This document shows, piece after piece, positions 1 through 12,597 of a stretch of 64,000 nucleotides of DNA. This DNA is from Przewalskia tangutica (lineage: Eukaryota > Streptophyta > Magnoliopsida > Solanales > Solanaceae): contig CM056730.1 of assembly GCA_029844215.1 (NCBI GenBank), positions 55,564,924 to 55,628,923 of the forward strand, read 5' to 3'. A model generated the notes under the pieces. The model ran no database searches. It had not been told where the DNA came from and was given only the letters and a program-made list of their open reading frames with translations. Made by a program: the position numbers and the translations under genes. Every line of letters starts with the position of its first letter. Position 1 is the stretch's first letter.

Positions 1-973
1 TCCTACGGAAAATTGGGCAGCACTTCCCTGCGGTGAGCTACTCAAGTCTCTGTGAAAGCGATCCTAAGTAAATCTGATTTGATTATTCTTCTTTAAACCC
101 TTCTACGTGATATGATTCAATTCTATTACGTAATAATCTTCTAAGTATTCAATACTTATATCTATACTTCTACGATGCATTTTCTAATACAAAGAGGTTA
201 GGATTATTTACCTCGGTAAGCCCAATAATATCCTAGATAAAAGTCGCGCTGAGCAATGTTTAGCTCTAAGTTGTATGCGCTCAGGTAGCTCAGAACCATT
301 AAGTTCTTCCCAACTTCTACTAAGTACTAAGGGATTTGGGCTAGGGTATTTTGGGCATTATAACAATACTAGAAGACAACTTTTCTACCAAGGGAGGGGG
401 GTAGATTTCGGCTAGGCTCGGGGGGGGTGGGGATTGCCTCGGCTAAGCTTCTCCAAGGGGGGGGGGGGGTGTTTGGACGAAAGGGCTATCAAAGGAGAGG
501 GGAGGATTTTAGACTTGGAAAGTTTTTGTGGATGAAGAACTCTTCATCACAGAGAGTATTTATAGGTCAAGGGATGGCCAACCAATGGCCAAGATTATGC
601 CAAGTGCAAGGCAAGTGTAAGGTCAAGATTTGGGCAAGTGTACCTTAGCCAACTTGCACACAAAATATCCTACCAACTCCAAGACAAAATTGGCTATCCA
701 ATTCGTCCAAATGGACGCCTCAAGTCCACCAACTAGAGGGTGACAAGTGTTGCCCTCTCGTTGGTCCAAAATGTTTCGTCTCTCGGAAAAATCCGCAAAA
801 ATTAGAAATGACATAGCCGGAATTTATCCTACGCGAGTTGTGTAAAACGTTTAGTCGGAAAGCGATTCTTTTAGTGAGTTGTGCCCAAGTATTTTCGTCC
901 AAGCCTAACTTTTAAGGCTAAACTTTTGTACGTATTCCCTTACGTACATACTCTGGAAATACGGGGTATAACA
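1..973 (-). repeat. Partial 3' LTR of complex A
   Basis: The LTR is cut by the window edge. Its 5' end on the minus strand is at 973 (TGTTATACCCCG), directly next to the polypurine tract of the interior. It holds a TATA box at 557-564, the conserved TTGGCCA-type repeats upstream of it, and a 13-base G run at 457-469 (C run in the transcript). It is near-identical to 7330-8329 and 18841-19802 apart from small indels. No gene is present. Confidence 0.85.
557..564 (-). promoter_or_regulatory. LTR TATA box
   Basis: TATAAATA on the minus strand in the context GACCTATAAATACC, which is shared by nearly every LTR in the window. It is the likely core promoter for the LTR transcript. Confidence 0.6.
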
Positions 974-1008
974 TTCTCCCCTCCTTAGAAACATTCGTCC
1001 CGAATGTT
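974..1008 (-). promoter_or_regulatory. Polypurine tract and adjacent hairpin
   Basis: Positions 974-984 read GGAGGGGAGAA on the minus strand, immediately before the LTR start. This is the expected plus-strand priming site. Positions 990-1008 form a perfect inverted repeat, AACATTCG, three-base loop, CGAATGTT. The same pair of features recurs in B, F and J. Confidence 0.75.
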
Positions 1009-1146
1009 CCTTCCCAAACAGGATAACGATAAGGTTCTTCATAACTTAAGCGGTTTGCAAAAGCCACACACGGCCACAAAACAACACTTAGGCATAGCGA
1101 TAATGAAAATTTACAAGTAGGAAAGTGAATTACGGAGGTGTGGGGA

Positions 1147-4100
1147 ATAGGTGAGGATACTTACGCCTCATGTCCTCGCCGGCTTCCCACGTCATCTCCT
1201 CCCGAGCTCGTTCCGCCACAAGACTTTGTGGAAGCCACGTCCTTCCGTCCGCAGACGCCTAACCGACGATCGATTATCGCTATGGGAATCTCTCCATACG
1301 ATAACCCCTCGATCACTGGACATCGTCAATCGGGTGTACCCTAGATGGATCCCCGATACATCTCCTCAGCATAGATACGTGAAAAACCGGATGCATTGCC
1401 TCCAGGTCGGACGGCAGATCCAACTCATAGGCAACCTTGCCTACCCTGCGTACAATCTGAAACGACCCAATGTACCTTGGGCTGAGTTTCCCCTTCTTCC
1501 CGAATCTCATCACACCGCCATGGGTGACACCTTAGGAAAACCCAATCATGAACCTCGAACTCCGGATCCGACGGCGATGATGCATTTGACTTACTCGACT
1601 ACGGTGTCGAACCTATCTGGATAAGCTTCACCTTATCCATCGCTGCACGCAAATCTGGTCCCACTGCGCACCTCGCCCACATCGAACCAGCCTATAGGCG
1701 TCTGCACTTCCTCGTACAATGCCTCATAAGGCGCCATCCGAATCTGGAGTGGTAGCTATTATTGTATGCAAACTCAACTAGAGGCAAATGATCCTCCAGG
1801 CTACCCACGAAGTCGATAACGGGCTCGCGACATATCCTCGAAGTGCGGATAGTGCGCTCGGCTGTCCTACATGCGTGGATGGAATGCGATGCTCGGGCTC
1901 ACTGCGTCTCTAAACCCTTACGGAAAGACCTCCGGAAGTTAGCGTGGCCGGGCTCCTCGGTGATATGATCGAAATAGGGACTCCATGCGATCGGCGATCT
2001 CTCGGATATATAGTGCGGCATAATCCTCGGTAGAAAAAGTCGTCCTGACGGGAAGAAAGTGGGCTGATTTCGTCAGCCTGTCGACGATAACCCATATAGA
2101 ATCATGTCTCCTCTGAGTGCGAGGTAATCCTGTGATGAAGTCCATGTTGATCACCTCCGCTTCGGTCGGGATCTCTATCGTCAGAACAAACCACCGGGCC
2201 TCGGTGCTCTACCTTCACTGCGACAACACGGGCGAGCTACGAACTCGCAACGCCCTTCTTCAAGCCATCCCACCAATACGGATCTAAGGTCGTGGTACAT
2301 CTTGGTCGACCACGGATGGATAGAAACGCTTGTATTTGTGTGCTTCCCAAGAACACCTGCCAGAAGTCTGAAACATCCGGAACACACAACGCCCTCAAAC
2401 CTTAGCACCCCATGGTGCTACCTCAAGGACCTTGCCCTCACGAAGAGCGTATCACTATAACGTGTCAAAACTGGATCCTAGAAATGTTGCCTCTTGTCCT
2501 CCACGACTATGGTAGACTCGGCAACCTCACGAACTCGAACCCATCGTTATCGAGAATCAATCAAGCGGACACCAAGGCTCGCTAAGCGATGCAAATCACG
2601 AACCATGTCCTCTCTGCGCTGCATCGATAGACTCCCATCGACCTACGACTAAGAACATACGCCACAACATTGGCCTTCCCGGGTGGTACGGGATATCAAC
2701 ATCGTAATCCTTAAGCAACTCTAACCACCGTCTCTGCCGTAAGTTCGGCTCCTCTGGTGAAGATATCTGGAGGCTCTTGTGGTGCGTATAAATATCCATA
2801 TGAACCCCATACAAATAGTGCCTCCGGATCTTGGCGTGAATCACTGCGCGACTCCAAATCATGGGTGGGGTAGTTCCTCTCGTGTTTCTTTAGTCGGGAT
2901 GCATACGCTATAACCTTGCCATCTGCATCAACACACATCCCAACCCGATGCGGCGTATCACAATACACGACATAACCGTCTGGACCCTGCGGAAGTAAGA
3001 GCGAGGCGGTCGTCGGTATTTCCTTCAAGAATCGAAACCACGCTCCAAGCATCGATCGGCGAAACTTAGCGCCTTACGAGTCGGCCTAGTCAATGGTGCG
3101 AAGATAGAAGCAAACTTCTCTACGAACGCCGATAATAACTGCAAGGCCCGAGCTGCGAACCTCGCCGGAGTAGTAGGTCTAGGCAAGTCTGGCGCCTCGA
3201 TCTTGGCGTATCACTCGAATGCCATCGGCCCGACAATGTGCCCGAAAAGCCACGAAGTTAACCAAAACTCACATTTGGAAAACTTGGCGTATAAGCTGCA
3301 GTCTGGAGAATCGGCCAAGATCGCCAAATGCTCGCGTGCTCCGCTCTGGCGAGAATAAACCAAGATATCATCAATGAACACTATCACAAGCGTGTCCAAA
3401 ATGGTTTGAACACTCGGTTCATCAAATCCATGAATACCGCGGAGCATTGGTCAACCAAAAGACATGACCACGAACTCATAATGCGTCTGGGTCGGAATGC
3501 GATCTAGGGACATCCACCTCTCGACTCGCACTGATGATAGCGATCGCAGATCAATCTTGGAGAAACATCTCGCGCCCTGGTCGAACAAATCATCAATCAC
3601 AGGAAGGGTATATCTGTTCTTAATGGTCACCTTGTTGTTTGCACTGTAATCAACACACATGCGGCGTCGTCCTTCTTCTTCACGAACAATACCGGCGCTC
3701 CCGGGGAGAAACACTAGGCTGATGAAGCCTTTCTCCGAAATCTCTTAGCTGGTCCTTCACTCTCTCAACTCGGCGGTGCCATTACGTATGGCGGAATAGA
3801 AATAGGCGAGTGTCCGCAACACATCTATACAAAACTCGATCTCCTCTCGGGAGAGGATACGGGAGGTCGTCTAGAAACACGTCCGGGAACTCTCGACTCT
3901 GGAATCGAAAATCTGCGCTGCGGCCTCGATATCAAACACCGAACGAGATGGTAGATGTACCCGCCGTACCATCTTCCTAGCCTTGAGGTAGGAAATAAAC
4001 CTACCACCGGCGATACGTGCTCCTCCCACTCAACAATGGCTCGCCGAAGCTGGAACCGCACTACTCTCTCCTGCGGTCTACATTGGCGTAGCAAGTAGCT

Positions 4101-4345
4101 AGCCAATCCATACCGTGATCACGTCGAAATCAATCATATCCAACTCTATCAAGTCGGCTGGGTCGACGACGTAAATGGTCGCTGGACAAGCCCTATATAC
4201 CGCCGAGCTACCACCGAATCACCCATTTGGCGTAGCTACCTCGAAAGGGTCTATGGACTCGGGCTCTATCCTATCCTACTAGCAATAAGGGAGATATATA
4301 GGACAGTAGAACCGGATCTATCAAGGCATACACATCAAACCCGAA
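1147..4345 (-). pseudogene. pol: Broken pol of complex A (protease, RT, RNase H, integrase, chromodomain-like tail)
   Basis: This was the polyprotein that processes, copies and integrates the element. On the minus strand the order is as follows. A protease remnant with a DPGST-like site lies near 4290-4345. RT runs about 3820-3210, with MCVDY near 3660 and catalytic FIDD at 3367-3378. RNase H runs about 3050-2600 and includes HYLYGVHMDIYT and HPGR. The integrase core has INMDFITGLPR, with the first catalytic Asp, at 2154-2120. The integrase C-terminal GPY/F-like segment (RYIGSFQIVRRVGKVAYELDLP) is at about 1510-1400, then FHVSMLRRCIGDPS, then a chromodomain-like tail to about 1147. The reading frame is broken many times by 1-4 base indels, most of them at CAG/CTG or CCG/CGG contexts when compared with 8330-9163. 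The gene is therefore either a young pseudogene or an intact gene read badly. The element family is clear; activity is not supported. Confidence 0.8.
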
Positions 4346-4379
4346 GCGATAAGGTACTGTGGCGACATCGGTGAGGCCT

Positions 4380-5664
4380 CACGATCTGTCGGTGGACAAA
4401 GCATAAATGTGGTTACGAGGACCGCTAGAACTGGGACCCGCGCCACGACCTCTGCCACGACCTGCTGGTCCATGAGTACCTTGCCCTCCGGGGCGAGTAG
4501 CTGTCGGGGATGAAGAAGACCGTGCGAAAAGAACCGTATGGTGACCCACTACCATCGCCGCTTGGTGGACGGTTCCTCGCATAGTGACCTGCTGGACACA
4601 ATCGAAACAAGCTCCGTAGCGGCACCACAACTCGAAGTGGGATCTCGCATCGGCACACCGAGGGGTGGTCCCGATCGGCCAGTACCTCTGCTGCTCTGGG
4701 CGTCCTCGAATATCTGGTGTCTTGAGGGCGGTGCGAGAGTGCTCTGGTGGGCGTGGTGCAAATCTAGGCTAGCTGCGAGGCCGCCCACGATAGCCACCAA
4801 AAGACCTGCCGTCTGGTCTTCTTAACCTGCTGCTGTCGGCCCGTCGGTCTACGCTCGCCGCATCCAAGAGCATGAGCTGCGTTCGGGTAATGTCCATACG
4901 GTGAAGAGAAACACCCGCACAAGACTTCGGCCATATAATCATCTAGCGGTGGCGTGGCGGTGCACCTATCCTCCATATCTGCTACCAACACCGGGACATA
5001 TCGAGCCAATGAATCAAACTCGACATTGTACTCACTAACGGTCGTCCTGCGCCTCGGTAACAAAAATCTGTCGGCCGCGCCCTCGCCATCTGTGGAGGCA
5101 AGAAGTGAGTGAGAAAGCCTCGAGAACTCATCCCAGTAGGCGGGGCGCGTGCTCTCCCCGGGATAACTCCCATGAATCAAACCAATCGACTGCGGTATCA
5201 CGCAGCCTATGTGAACCGAAGATCACGGACTCGGTCTCTGATTCCCTGATCACTCTCATAATCCTCTGTAGCTGACGGATGAACTCCTGCGGATCATCCT
5301 CTGGCCTCGACCCGTAAAACTCTGGCGGGCTAAAACTCAGGAAATCTCGTAGCCTCAAACTATCTGCCCTCGGGTGAACCACGGGTGCTCACGGTGGGCT
5401 GAGCTGCCGCATCGGCTGTCCTCGTATGCGGCCACGATCACGGCGATGGCGGGCCATCTCTCGTAACCCATCTCATCTGCTCCGGGATGTGGGGTGGAGG
5501 TGTAGGTGCGTGGTCTCATCGGCATTGCTGCGCCCTAAACCCTCACAGGGTGGGCGGCGTCATAGAACTCGCATCGTCTCGGGCATCGAGCCCTCGTGAC
5601 TCTAGGTGTCCCACTAGCAGCTCCTCGGTGCCTTGCCCACGGGCGGGTTGCCTAACGTGGGCAT
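4380..5664 (-). pseudogene. gag: Broken gag of complex A
   Basis: Gag is the structural protein that packages the RNA. The likely start is the ATG at 5664-5662, placed like the starts of the other gag genes in the window about 200 bases after the primer-binding site. Capsid-core motifs are readable in pieces: LRDFLSFSPPEFYGSRPEDD near 5350-5290, DPQEFIRQLQRIMRVI near 5290-5240, DTAVDWFDSWELSRGE near 5200-5150, and EYNVEFDSLARYVPVLVADM near 5040-4975. A CCHC zinc knuckle (CFDC, then GHYARN) lies near 4620-4570, split between frames. Frameshifts and stops interrupt it throughout. It appears to run straight into pol, as in Del-type elements with one gag-pol frame, but the broken frame prevents proof. 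Confidence 0.75.
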
Positions 5665-5858
5665 AATCATTCTGAGAAAAAGGGATACGTTAGAAGGGTC
5701 CGACTTATAACACAGCTCTAAGGCACGATCTCAGAATGAGAAGAATGGAAACCAATCCTAAATATCCTATAGCCTCCTGATTATTGGTGTGGTGCACAAC
5801 ACACCGATAATCAAGACTCTACTAGATACGGTCTGTAGACACTTTTCGAGGATTAACT

Positions 5859-5870
5859 GCTCTGATACCA
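5859..5870 (-). promoter_or_regulatory. Primer-binding site, initiator Met-tRNA
   Basis: TGGTATCAGAGC on the minus strand, four bases inside the LTR end. It is complementary to the 3' end of plant initiator Met-tRNA and starts minus-strand DNA synthesis. The bases between it and the gag ATG (5665-5858) are untranslated leader. Confidence 0.9.
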
Positions 5871-5874
5871 CTTT

Positions 5875-8329
5875 TGTCACGACCCGTTCCGGGGCCCGTG
5901 ACTGGTGCCTTACCCGGGCACCCAAGCAGTCATACATCAGAGAAAATCAGCGGAAATATAAAACAAGACAAGAAATATTATTAAAAAGGAGAAACAGTTT
6001 ATCTGAAGAAAAGCCTGCCTTTCGGCATATATATATAAACATAGTTTTGCAGTTACATCCCAACTGTACAATAGGACTACAGACCTCTAAGGAAGTAAAC
6101 AACTATGGCGGGACAGGGCCCATACCACGAATGTACAAAACTATCTACAATACGGAGATCATACCCAAAGTAGAGCCTCGGAGAAGATGGAGCTCACGAC
6201 ACCAGCAAAGATCCTAAGGATGTGGATCTAGCACACCTTGCCTTACTGCGGCATGAACGGCCCGAAGGAGGTCGAGACAACGGTACTAAGTATGTGAAAG
6301 CGTAAAGTACTTTAATGAAATCATATCATTTTAAAACAAGTTTACAAATATTTATGAAACAATCAACGAAACCGCACGTAGTGCCACATCACAAACAAGA
6401 GCAACAATAGGTGTCTGTAGCGAGTCTTCTAGCTGCGGATGATCGGCGAGCCAATTGCCCATAGTATCATTATGCAAGCCTAATCACGGACTCCGTAGTC
6501 CGCATATGCCACTCACTTAGGCCCGTAGGGTATAACCCGCATCGGTAGCTACTCCTCGGCATCGCCCCTGGACTCGTAGTCCGCATGGCCACATAGACCG
6601 CATGTGGTATAACCCCGCACACTAACCTGGAACTCTCGTAGCTCCGCATAGGTCCCTTGGACCCGCATGAGGTATTCTCGAATCATGGTCCCAGACCGCC
6701 TGAGTCTACCCCGCATCGGAGGGCCGCTTAACCCCCGGTAACATGTCAAGAGGTGAGTGATATAATACTAACACAACGACTTATCGTTAAACAACATAAG
6801 CACAACAAGAATACTCTTATACAAGCGTTTACAAGACACTAACACACTTAGCATCATATCATGTCTACTTATCAAACCATCTTATTATTCTTTCCATAAA
6901 TCAATATAAGTGCATTATAAACACATAGTTAAACTGTTCCTTTTATCATCTTAAGTGGTTATACCTAACTTCCCATAAAGCTAGTATAACTCTTAAGCTT
7001 TCTGTTTTAAAAACCAATTAGTTCTCTTCTGTTAAAAATGATTCAGTATTCTTTTGAAATGCATCAAGATCCTTATTATTCAGGCTTAAGTCAAAAGACA
7101 TTGCCGTAAGTATTATTCAGGCTTAAGTCAAAAGATATTGCCGTAGTTATTAATCAGTTAACACACGTACGTCTACCGTACTATATATATATATTTGAAA
7201 ATATCATGCTTTAGGAAGAATCACATACCTTCTCAGCGAAAACCACCTGCCAAGTTGAATATGTCGCGCGCAGAGAATCAACCTATAATAGTCAGACACG
7301 TCTATCAACGTTGACTACTCGCTGATTCTAAGCAGTGGGTTCTCTTTCCTACGGAAAATTGGTCAGCACTTCCCTTCACGGTGAGCTACTAAAGTCTACT
7401 GTGAAAACAGTCTAAGTAAATCTGATTTGATTATTCTTCTTTAAACCGCCTACTGCGTGATAACAGTTCAATTCTATTCTGTAATAATCTTCTAAGTATT
7501 CAATACTTATATCTATACTTCTACAGTATGCATTTTCTAATACAAAAAAAGGTTAGGATTATTTACCTCGGTAAGCCCAATAATATCCTAGATAAAAGTC
7601 GCGCCTGAGCAAGGTTTAGCTCCTAAGTTGTACGCTCCGGTAGCTCCAAGAACCCTTAGAAGTTCTTCCCAACTTCTACTAAGTACTAAGGGATTTGGGC
7701 TAGGGTATTTTGGGAATTATAACAATACTAGAAGACAACTTTTCTACCAAGGGAGGGGGGTAGATTTCGGCTAGGCTAGGGGGGGGATTTCCTCGGCTAA
7801 GCTTCTCCAAGGGGGGGGGGGGTGTTTGGACGAAAAGGGCTATCAAAGGAGAGGGGAGGATTTTAGACTTGGAAAGTTTTTGTGGATGAAGAACTCTTCA
7901 TCACAAGAGGGGTATTTATAGGTCAAGGGACGGCCAACCAATGGCCAAGATTATGCCAAGTGCAAGGCAAGTGTAAGGTCAAGATTTGGGCAAGTGTACC
8001 TTAGCCAACTTGCACACAAAATATCCTACCAACTCCAAGACAAAATTGGCTATCCAATTCGTCCAAATGGACGCCTCAAGTCCATCAACTAGAGGGTGAC
8101 AAGTGTTGCCCTCTCGTTGGTCCAAAATGTTTCGTCTCTCGGAAAAATCCGCAAAAATTAGAAATGACATAGCCGGAATTTATCCTACGCGAGTTGTGTA
8201 AAACGTTTCGTCGGAAAACGATTCTTTTAGTGAGTTGTGCCCAAGTATTTTCGTCCAAGCCTAACTTTTAAGGCTAAACTTTTGTACGTATTCCCTTACG
8301 TACATACTCTGGAAATACGGGGTATAACA
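5875..8329 (-). repeat. Full-length 2.45-kb LTR shared by two interiors of complex A
   Basis: It begins (minus strand) at 8329 with TGTTATACCCCG and ends at 5875 with GGGTCGTGACA. It is the 5' LTR of the interior 974-5874 and at the same time the 3' LTR of the truncated interior 8330-9163. It holds a TATA box at 7913-7920, a 12-base G run at 7811-7822, and a short direct repeat of TTATTCAGGCTTAAGTCAAA near 7077-7135. Length matches the LTRs of element F (2421 and 2423 bases). No gene. Confidence 0.9.
7913..7920 (-). promoter_or_regulatory. LTR TATA box
   Basis: TATAAATA on the minus strand in the conserved GACCTATAAATACC context. Confidence 0.6.
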
Positions 8330-9163
8330 TTCCTCCTCCGAAACATTCGTCGAATGTTCCTTCCCAGACAGGATAACGATAAGGTTCTTCATAACTTAAA
8401 CAGTTTGCAAAAGCCACACGGCCACAAAACAACACTTAGGCATAAACGATAATGAAAATTTACAAGTAGGAAAGTGAATTACCCGGAGGTGTGGGAATAG
8501 GTGAGATACTTACGCCTCATGTCCTCCTCGACTTCCCACGTCATCTCCTCCTGAGCTCGTTCCGCCACAAGACTTTGACGGAAGCCACGTCCTTCGTTCG
8601 CAGACGCCTAACCTGACGATCGATTATCGCTATGGGAATCTCCTCATACGATAACCCCTCGGTCACCTGGACATCATCAATCGGGTGTACCATAGATGGA
8701 TCCCCGATACATCTCCTCAGCATAGATACGTGAAAAACCGGATGCACTGCCTCCAGATCGGACGGCAGATCCAACTCATAGGCAACCTTGCCTACCCTGC
8801 GGACAATGCGAAGCGGCCCGATGTACCTTGGGTTGAGTTTCCCTTCCTCCCGAATCTCATCACACCGCCATGGGTGACACGCTAGGAAAACCCAATCATG
8901 AACCTCGAACTCCAGATGCCGACGACGATGATCTGCATATGATTTCTGTCGACTCTGAGCTGTCAGCAACCTCTCCTGGATAAGCTTCACCTTATCCACT
9001 GCCTGCTGCACCAAATCTGGTCCCACTAACTGCACCTCGCCCACATCGAACCAGCCTATAGGCGATCTGCACTTCCTCCCATACAATGCCTCATAAGGCG
9101 CCATCTGAATACTGGAATGGTAGCTATTATTGTATGCAAACTCAACTAGAGGCAAATGATCCT
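8330..9163 (-). pseudogene. pol: Truncated pol: integrase C-terminus and chromodomain-like tail
   Basis: This is the last ~830 bases of an interior, lying against its polypurine tract (8330-8339) and a hairpin (8342-8357). A frame of 204 codons stays open from 9155 to 8541 on the minus strand. In order it shows the end of the integrase core (FAYNNSYHSSIQMAPYEALY), RKCRSPIGWFDVGE, the GPY/F-type segment (LNPRYIGPLRIVRRVGKVAY), FHVSMLRRCIGDPS, and a chromodomain-like stretch (LSYEEIPIAIIDRQVRRL, then VKVLWRN). Such tails are thought to tether integrase to marked heterochromatin. The rest of pol, all of gag, the leader and part of the next LTR are deleted; the break is at 9163/9164. The paralogous stretch 974-1800 is frame-broken, so this copy is the best guide to the intact protein. 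Confidence 0.85.
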
Positions 9164-9334
9164 CTCATGCTTTAGGAAGAATCACATACCTTCTCAGCGA
9201 AAACCACCTGCCAAGTTGAATATGTCGCGCGCAGAGAATCAACCTATAATAGTCAGACATGTCTATCAACATTCAGATTACTCTGAAAACAGTTCTAAGC
9301 AGAGGGTTCTCTATCCTACGGAAAATTGGCGACT
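9164..9334 (-). repeat. LTR fragment of complex A, left of element B
   Basis: It matches 7203-7367 of the full LTR and continues across element B at 18841. The left end is the deletion junction with integrase sequence. The final bases carry a damaged copy of B's target duplication. Confidence 0.75.
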
Positions 9335-9951
9335 TATCACGACCGAACCGGGCGTGGATCGTGCCTTACCGAGCACCCTAGTGATACAACATCGAGAGAA
9401 AATCAGCGGAAATAAAAACATGAACATGAATTAAGAGACAAGATAAATAAACAGGCCAACCAAAGCGATTGCCTTCATCATATATACATAAATACGACGC
9501 TTATCCTTTTTACAAACCACGCCCACAATTGCTCTGCACCTCTAAGATTTATACAACAACTATGACGGACGGGGCCGCCATACCCCTGAACGTACAAGAA
9601 CTTACAGACTCAGGGTAACATACCAAAGATAAGCCTCCGACGAAACAGAGCTTCCCAAAACGCTGAAATGAGATCCTAAACGTGGGGATCGACAGCCGAT
9701 GTACTTCTACCTGCGGCATGAACGCAGCCCCCCGAAGGAGGTCAGTACAACAGGTACCAAGTATGTGAAACTGTAAAATACTGTAAATGAAATCATAATA
9801 GTCTATAAAAGCAGGAGACAGATATGATAACCAAACTACGATACACGCATGTGATTATATCAATTCGGTCTCACGCCCACAACATCAATCTGCGCGTGGA
9901 GTACCTTTCGCCAGCTGGCGATCATGATATGATAACAACAAGACGGCCCAT

Positions 9952-10216
9952 CCAAATGGGAGCATACCCGTGCGCTACGCGTCGTGTCGGTATGTCCAAA
10001 GGAACAAATAAGACAACATTCCAAATGGAAGCATACGTGCGCTACGCGTCGTGTCGATGAGTCGAAGGAAACAATAAGACAAAGATTCCAAATGGAAGCA
10101 TACCCGTGCGCTACGCATCGTGTCAGTATGTCCAAAGGGAAACAATAAGACAACAAGGCGGTAATCAAAGTGGAAGCATACCCGTGCGCTACGCATCGTG
10201 TCAGTATGTCCAAAGC
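9952..10216 (-). repeat. Tandem repeat, ~4 units of 60-80 bases in LTR of B
   Basis: Units begin CCAAATGG and contain GAAGCATACCCGTGCGCTAC followed by GTATGTCCAAAG. Starts are near 9952, 10021, 10088 and 10168. The same array occurs at 15820-16075 in the partner LTR, and related arrays in opposite orientation occur in LTRs G and I. Confidence 0.8.
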
Positions 10217-10367
10217 GATTAACAAAAGTAACACTATCAACGAGAACGTGCGTGGAATTTATCGTCACCACGGTCCACGCCCAAGTAAGTTCTCAACAAG
10301 TCAACCGACCCTCCATCGAGGCAGCGGTAGTATAGAAACACAATTCTTGCACAACAAAGGCTATCAC

Positions 10368-10462
10368 AACAAGCATAGGCAAGTTTCACAACAACAAGCA
10401 TAGGCAAGTTTCACAACAACAAGCATAGGCAAGTTTCACAATAACAAGCATAGGCAAGTTTA
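10368..10462 (-). repeat. Tandem 25-base repeat, four units
   Basis: The unit is built on CAAGCATAGGCAAGTTTCAC plus ACAA. There are four units here and only three at the homologous place in the other LTR of B (16224-16293). Confidence 0.85.
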
Positions 10463-12589
10463 TACACAACTCGAAGTACTTTCATTTTATGCCCAAGTCC
10501 GGGTTTTAACCCTAAAGTACTACGTACGTTAAATTCCTTTTAAAGAGATCTATTCCTTTTATAAAAGTCACCCGATACCCGTAGTATAAAAAAATAGAGT
10601 GACTTATATCTTTTAAGTAAACCAAAACAACTTCCATACTTTCCTTTTTAAAACCAGATTAAGGCAACACCATGCTTTCTTTTTTTGACCAAAACACTTC
10701 TCTTTTTAAAGTCAAGTTACCACATTAAAACCAATGATAAAACCTTTCTTTTGTTTTCATAAGGTCGTTATAACCAACTTCCCATAAAGTTGTTATAACA
10801 CCTTATGTTTTAAACCATTTTAAGACAACACAATGCCTTTCTTTTCCCTAAAGTTCCAGTTTGCCTAATTTCAATTACACAAGACTCTTTTTTGAAAAGT
10901 TTCATAGTTCAATGTCTTAATCTCTTTTAAAACAATTGAGTAACATATACCATAGGCGAATAGGTTATTCTTGTTCATAATCAATCTTATTAAGCAGCCA
11001 TGATCTAGAAAATGTAATATCATTTTGTCTCATCTTAGCTTCTATGCAGATGGAGGTTTCTACTGGTTTTAATAATACTTAATTATTCAATACATTTTCC
11101 TTTATTAACGCTGTGGTTTGTCGATACACATTCTGATTTCCGAAATCAGTAAAACATTATTCCTTTCAAAAACCAAGTACTCATTACTCACGAATGAGGT
11201 TTCACACAAACATCCATATTAAGTCAAGTCTCTTATCTTTTAAGAATAAGTCTCTTAACTTCTAGACCATTAAACCATTCTTTTTATCTCTCTTAAGACG
11301 TTACACCTAACTTCTCATAAAGCTGGTATAACTCTTATGTTTTCAAACCAAGTATACACTTCTTTCAAAAAGGTTTCTTAATCTTTTAGAATACTCCAAG
11401 GTTCTTTATTATCAAGTCGGTTATAAGTCAAATCAGTTATCTTTTAAAAAAAACCACAAAGCATTTCTCATTTACATGAAATCATTATAACCAACTTCCC
11501 ATAAAGCCGTTATAACAATTTATGTTTAAAAACAATCTAATACATTTAACACATGTACGTCTATCGTACTACATAGTTATACACATATCATGCTAGAACA
11601 GATAAGAAGAGGTTCACATACCTCGCGACGATTATCGACTAATAGCAAAACGCTCCAAGTACCTCAAACCGTCCGCTACACTCTCAGTCAAGCAGATCAC
11701 TCCACACGTAGTACTACAACCTATAGAGGCCACAAAGCGCCTATTAATATCTTTAGATCCCGACGTAGAATATTCTACAGAAAATTCGGCAGCACCTCCC
11801 CCCCCCCGCAACAACGTAATTCTCCTCCTCTATCGAGGCCGGCTACCAAGCCAACCAGGGGGTTTACACGCTTAACCTGACGTGTACTCTACTTCACGAT
11901 AATGCTAAACAAGTCTAATGTCTGATCCTAAGTAATTACAGTTCAGTTCTCATCTTAAAGTTCAAGCTTAAGTCGCAAGACATTGTCGTAAGTATTATTC
12001 AGGCTTAAGTCAAAAGACATTGCCGCACAACTATGTTCAATTCTATATATAGTATACCTTAACTATATATTCCAACAACATGTAATTTCCAATTACAACA
12101 GAAGGTTAAGAGTGTTTACCTCGATAAGCCCAAAATTATCCGAGTTTATATGTCGATCCTGAGCAAGGTTTAGCTCTACTCAGTGCGCTCAGGCCAGCTC
12201 AACCAACCCTTAGAAGTTCTAACCAACTTCTACTTATAACTTCAACTACGGGTGAAGATTTTACTTAGGGTTTCGTTTTTGTGACTGAGGGAAGTATAAT
12301 AGTATTTTCTGGGCTTTTGTATAAGTGTAACCTTGGGAAAACTACAAGGTATTTGGGCATTATAACAATACTTGGAGAGTATTTCTATACCACAAAAGGG
12401 GGGTATTTATACGAGACTACTAGGCTAGGGGTACCCACTGGCTAAACACCACAAAGGGAGGGGAGGCTCTCGGCGAGGGCTCTCAAAGGGGGCGGGGGGT
12501 GTGGTGGACGCACACAACCAGAGGGAGCGGGGGGGATTTTTCCCGACTTTGACAATTTTTGGATGACTAAGGTCATCAACTTAGAGGGG

Positions 12590-12597
12590 TATTTATA
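12590..12597 (-). promoter_or_regulatory. LTR TATA box
   Basis: TATAAATA on the minus strand in the conserved GACCTATAAATACC context. Confidence 0.6.

Noticed and set aside
5859..5870. Possible tRNA genes near the TGGTATCAGAGC sites
   Set aside because: Only the 12 bases complementary to the tRNA 3' end are present; no cloverleaf can be drawn around them.
9860..10271. Repetitive frames (units like DTTRSARVC) as a repeat protein
   Set aside because: They are translations of the tandem LTR repeat, appear in several frames at once, and are not kept in the partner LTR.
10368..10462. Short regularly spaced repeats that might suggest a CRISPR array
   Set aside because: The units are head-to-tail 25-mers with no unique spacers, they sit inside a plant LTR, and they recur in other LTRs.
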